Source: Kibdelosporangium aridum
GTDB lineage: Bacteria > Actinomycetota > Actinomycetes > Mycobacteriales > Pseudonocardiaceae
DNA: 64,000 nt
Reading direction: 5' to 3'
Assembly (NCBI RefSeq): GCF_900176515.1
Contig: NZ_FWXV01000001.1
Span: forward strand, 310,001 to 374,000
Made by a program: the position numbers and the translations under genes
Notes under the pieces: generated by a model
What the model saw: the letters and a program-made list of their open reading frames with translations, nothing else
What the model was told of the DNA's origin: nothing
Database searches by the model: none
Part shown: piece by piece, positions 62,435-64,000 of the stretch
Layout of the letters: every line of letters begins with the position of its first letter
Position numbering within the stretch: position 1 is the stretch's first letter

Positions 62435-63045
62435 GTACGTGGATACGCGGGTCCTTCACGGGCGCCGGCCTGACCCAGTCGCCGCCCGGGCCGTACCTCA
62501 AGGCACTGCAGGACAAGATGTCCGGCACGGTCCTGCTGTGCATCGACGTCAGCAGCTCGATGTCCGGTGAACCGCTGGACCAGGCCGTTTCCGGCGCGGC
62601 GACGTTCTTCGGCGAGGCCCGTGACGCCGGCTACCGGGCCGGGCTGATCCTGTGGAACCACGGCGTTTTCAAGTACGTCCCGGATACGTCGTACGACGAG
62701 GTGCTGAGCAGCCTCAAGTCTGCCCGTGCGTCCGGCGGCACCGACCTCGTACCGGCCCTGCACGTCTGCAAGAGGTTCTTCACCGACCGGGCGGGCGACC
62801 GGGTCCTGTGCGTCTTCGGTGACGGCGACGTCGGCGACCGGGCCGAAGCCAAGCGCCTCGCCCGTGAGCTGTGCGCGATGGGCGTGCGGATCGTCGTTCG
62901 CGGGCTGGGATATGGCGCCCAGCAAGCGCTTGCTGAGTTGGTCTGCCCAGGAGAGCAGGACGATGCGCAGCTGATCGAGGACGTCGGCGGCATCGACGCG
63001 GGCATCGCCTCCATGGCGACCGGATTGATCCGCCGCCATGACTGA
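62431..63045 (+). CDS. von Willebrand factor A-domain protein
   Basis: The 204-aa product is one vWA domain with a full metal-ion site: DVSSSMSG (D39, S41, S43), T104 (GGTDL) and D131 (FGDGDVGD). vWA domains bind partners through this metal site, often next to AAA+ or GTPase proteins. It overlaps the Hsp70 stop (ATGA) and the next gene by 8 bases. Confidence 0.82.
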   Translation: MSTWIRGSFTGAGLTQSPPGPYLKALQDKMSGTVLLCIDVSSSMSGEPLDQAVSGAATFFGEARDAGYRAGLILWNHGVFKYVPDTSYDEVLSSLKSARASGGTDLVPALHVCKRFFTDRAGDRVLCVFGDGDVGDRAEAKRLARELCAMGVRIVVRGLGYGAQQALAELVCPGEQDDAQLIEDVGGIDAGIASMATGLIRRHD

Positions 63046-64000
63046 CGTCGAGCGCCGCAGGCAGATTCTGGCCGAGAACCCACTCGACCCGCAGGCGCAC
63101 GTGGAGCTGGCGGCCGCCTTGGTGGACTGGTACCAGACGCTGACCGACGACGAGATCGCCGAGGTGTACACCCGCGAACCAGTCGACCTGCTGCGGACCG
63201 CGACCGGGCTGGCCGACGGCGACGAACGCCTCGCGATCTGCGCGGACCTGGGATTCCTGCTGCTCGGGATCTTCGATGCCAACCCGGACTCCGTCCAGGA
63301 CCGCGACGAGGGCATCCACTACCTTCTCGAAGCGGCCGAGCTCGGCGACCCTAGCGTGGACCTGGCCCTTGCCGAGGCGCTGATCGCCAGGGAGAACCCG
63401 GACGACACCGTCCCTGCGATCAACTACGCCTCCCGGGCGCTCGCTGTGGTAGAGAACAAAGCAGACCCGCTGCGTCAGCTCAGTTTCGCGTATGTCGTGC
63501 GGTACGAGCAGACCAGGCAGATCGATGATCTCCGGGAATCCCAGTCGTACTTCCGGCAGCTGAACGCGTTGGTGGACGAACCGGAGTTCCGGGCGTTCGC
63601 CGCGCAGGTCGACGCGATGATCGTACTGCGCCAGGTCGAGGAGAACCAGCCGGTCCCCACGCTCGATCAGGCCATTGTGGACCTCGCCGGCACGTCGCAC
63701 ACCATGCCGTTCTGGGAGCAGCGGCGGCGGATCAAGCTCGCGGCGCTGCGAGCTGTCCGGTTCGCTTGGTACGGCGGCGAAGAGGAGGACTACGAGACTG
63801 CCGTGGCCGATCTGACGGAGCTCATCGAGAACCTGGACGAGGCGGAGGCCAACAGCTATCGAGCATTCCTTGGCATGCTGGCGATGACGCGTGACCTGCC
63901 GGCCGATATGCGCAAGGACCCTACCAAGATCACGATCGACCGCGTCAGAGACCTCCCGGCGGCGATGTCCCCGGAGGCCCTGGCGCTGGCTGAGCAGCAA
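63038..64000 (+). CDS. Helical repeat (TPR/Sel1-like) protein, cut by window end
   Basis: The frame runs from ATG 63038 to the end of the window with no stop, giving at least 321 residues. The text is helical and acidic, with repeat-like units (NPLDPQAHVELAAALVDWY, GIHYLLEAAELGDPSVDLALAEALI) that resemble TPR or Sel1 helical pairs. Its C-terminal domain is not visible. In related clusters such genes can carry a protease or other effector domain, but nothing here shows that. Confidence 0.65.
   Translation, partial: MTDVERRRQILAENPLDPQAHVELAAALVDWYQTLTDDEIAEVYTREPVDLLRTATGLADGDERLAICADLGFLLLGIFDANPDSVQDRDEGIHYLLEAAELGDPSVDLALAEALIARENPDDTVPAINYASRALAVVENKADPLRQLSFAYVVRYEQTRQIDDLRESQSYFRQLNALVDEPEFRAFAAQVDAMIVLRQVEENQPVPTLDQAIVDLAGTSHTMPFWEQRRRIKLAALRAVRFAWYGGEEEDYETAVADLTELIENLDEAEANSYRAFLGMLAMTRDLPADMRKDPTKITIDRVRDLPAAMSPEALALAEQQ

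Overview
The window is high-GC DNA with GTG and TTG starts, many 1-4 base stop/start overlaps, an F420-type oxidoreductase, and IclR, LuxR and CGNR-type regulators. This points to an actinomycete chromosome, most likely a Pseudonocardiales (Amycolatopsis/Kibdelosporangium/Lentzea-like) genome; that placement is inferred from gene content. I saw no tRNA, rRNA, CRISPR array, insertion sequence or prophage.

Layout. 1-13.5 kb: accessory metabolism. It holds the 3' end of a UvrA-like ABC ATPase, a DUF1932 dehydrogenase, a DUF3817 membrane protein, a three-subunit molybdenum hydroxylase with a Tat-type small subunit, a secreted LCAT-like lipase, a CGNR regulator divergent from an alpha/beta hydrolase, an RfbB-like dehydratase with an altered active site, an LLM flavin oxidoreductase, and two secreted proteins (one ThuA-DUF1080-F5/8C). 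13.5-20.4 kb: an IclR regulator divergent from a catabolic operon (Rieske oxygenase, glutamine-synthetase-like ligase, PDR-type reductase, Nramp-like transporter, small membrane protein). The ligase-plus-oxygenase logic resembles aniline/amine degradation through gamma-glutamylation. 20.4-26.5 kb: two frameshifted genes on the minus strand, one a decayed alpha/beta-hydrolase-NB-ARC-WD40 STAND gene and one a secreted beta-propeller, on either side of an intact membrane-anchored propeller protein. 26.5-33.4 kb: a glycerol locus in which an IclR (GylR-like) regulator and a glycerol kinase fused to a hemerythrin domain diverge, across two operator-like palindromes, from glpF-glpK-glpD.

33.3-50.3 kb: mostly single genes. 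They include a cupin, an Lrp regulator divergent from a short AceE-like E1, a DUF6461 protein, a set running ClpS-like / unknown / AlaX-like / arginase-fold (the last two with altered metal ligands), an Eis-like acetyltransferase, a methyltransferase, a secreted trypsin-like protease, a lipoprotein, an MFS exporter, a 5'-nucleotidase and a secreted cyclophilin. They also include a RES-TIR fusion in which two domains of NAD+-consuming families share one polypeptide, end to end with a LuxR-type regulator.

50.6-64.0 kb (runs off the end): nine tightly overlapping same-strand genes. In order these are GrpE-like, Hsp70, an 875-aa Fn3-like protein, a zinc-ribbon GTPase, a GAP1-like GTPase-associated protein, a membrane-anchored zinc-ribbon GTPase, a 61-aa membrane peptide, a second Hsp70, a vWA protein and a repeat-like protein cut by the window edge. 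Counting the cut gene there are ten. This looks like a multi-NTPase surveillance or conflict module and is the strongest candidate for an under-described system here.
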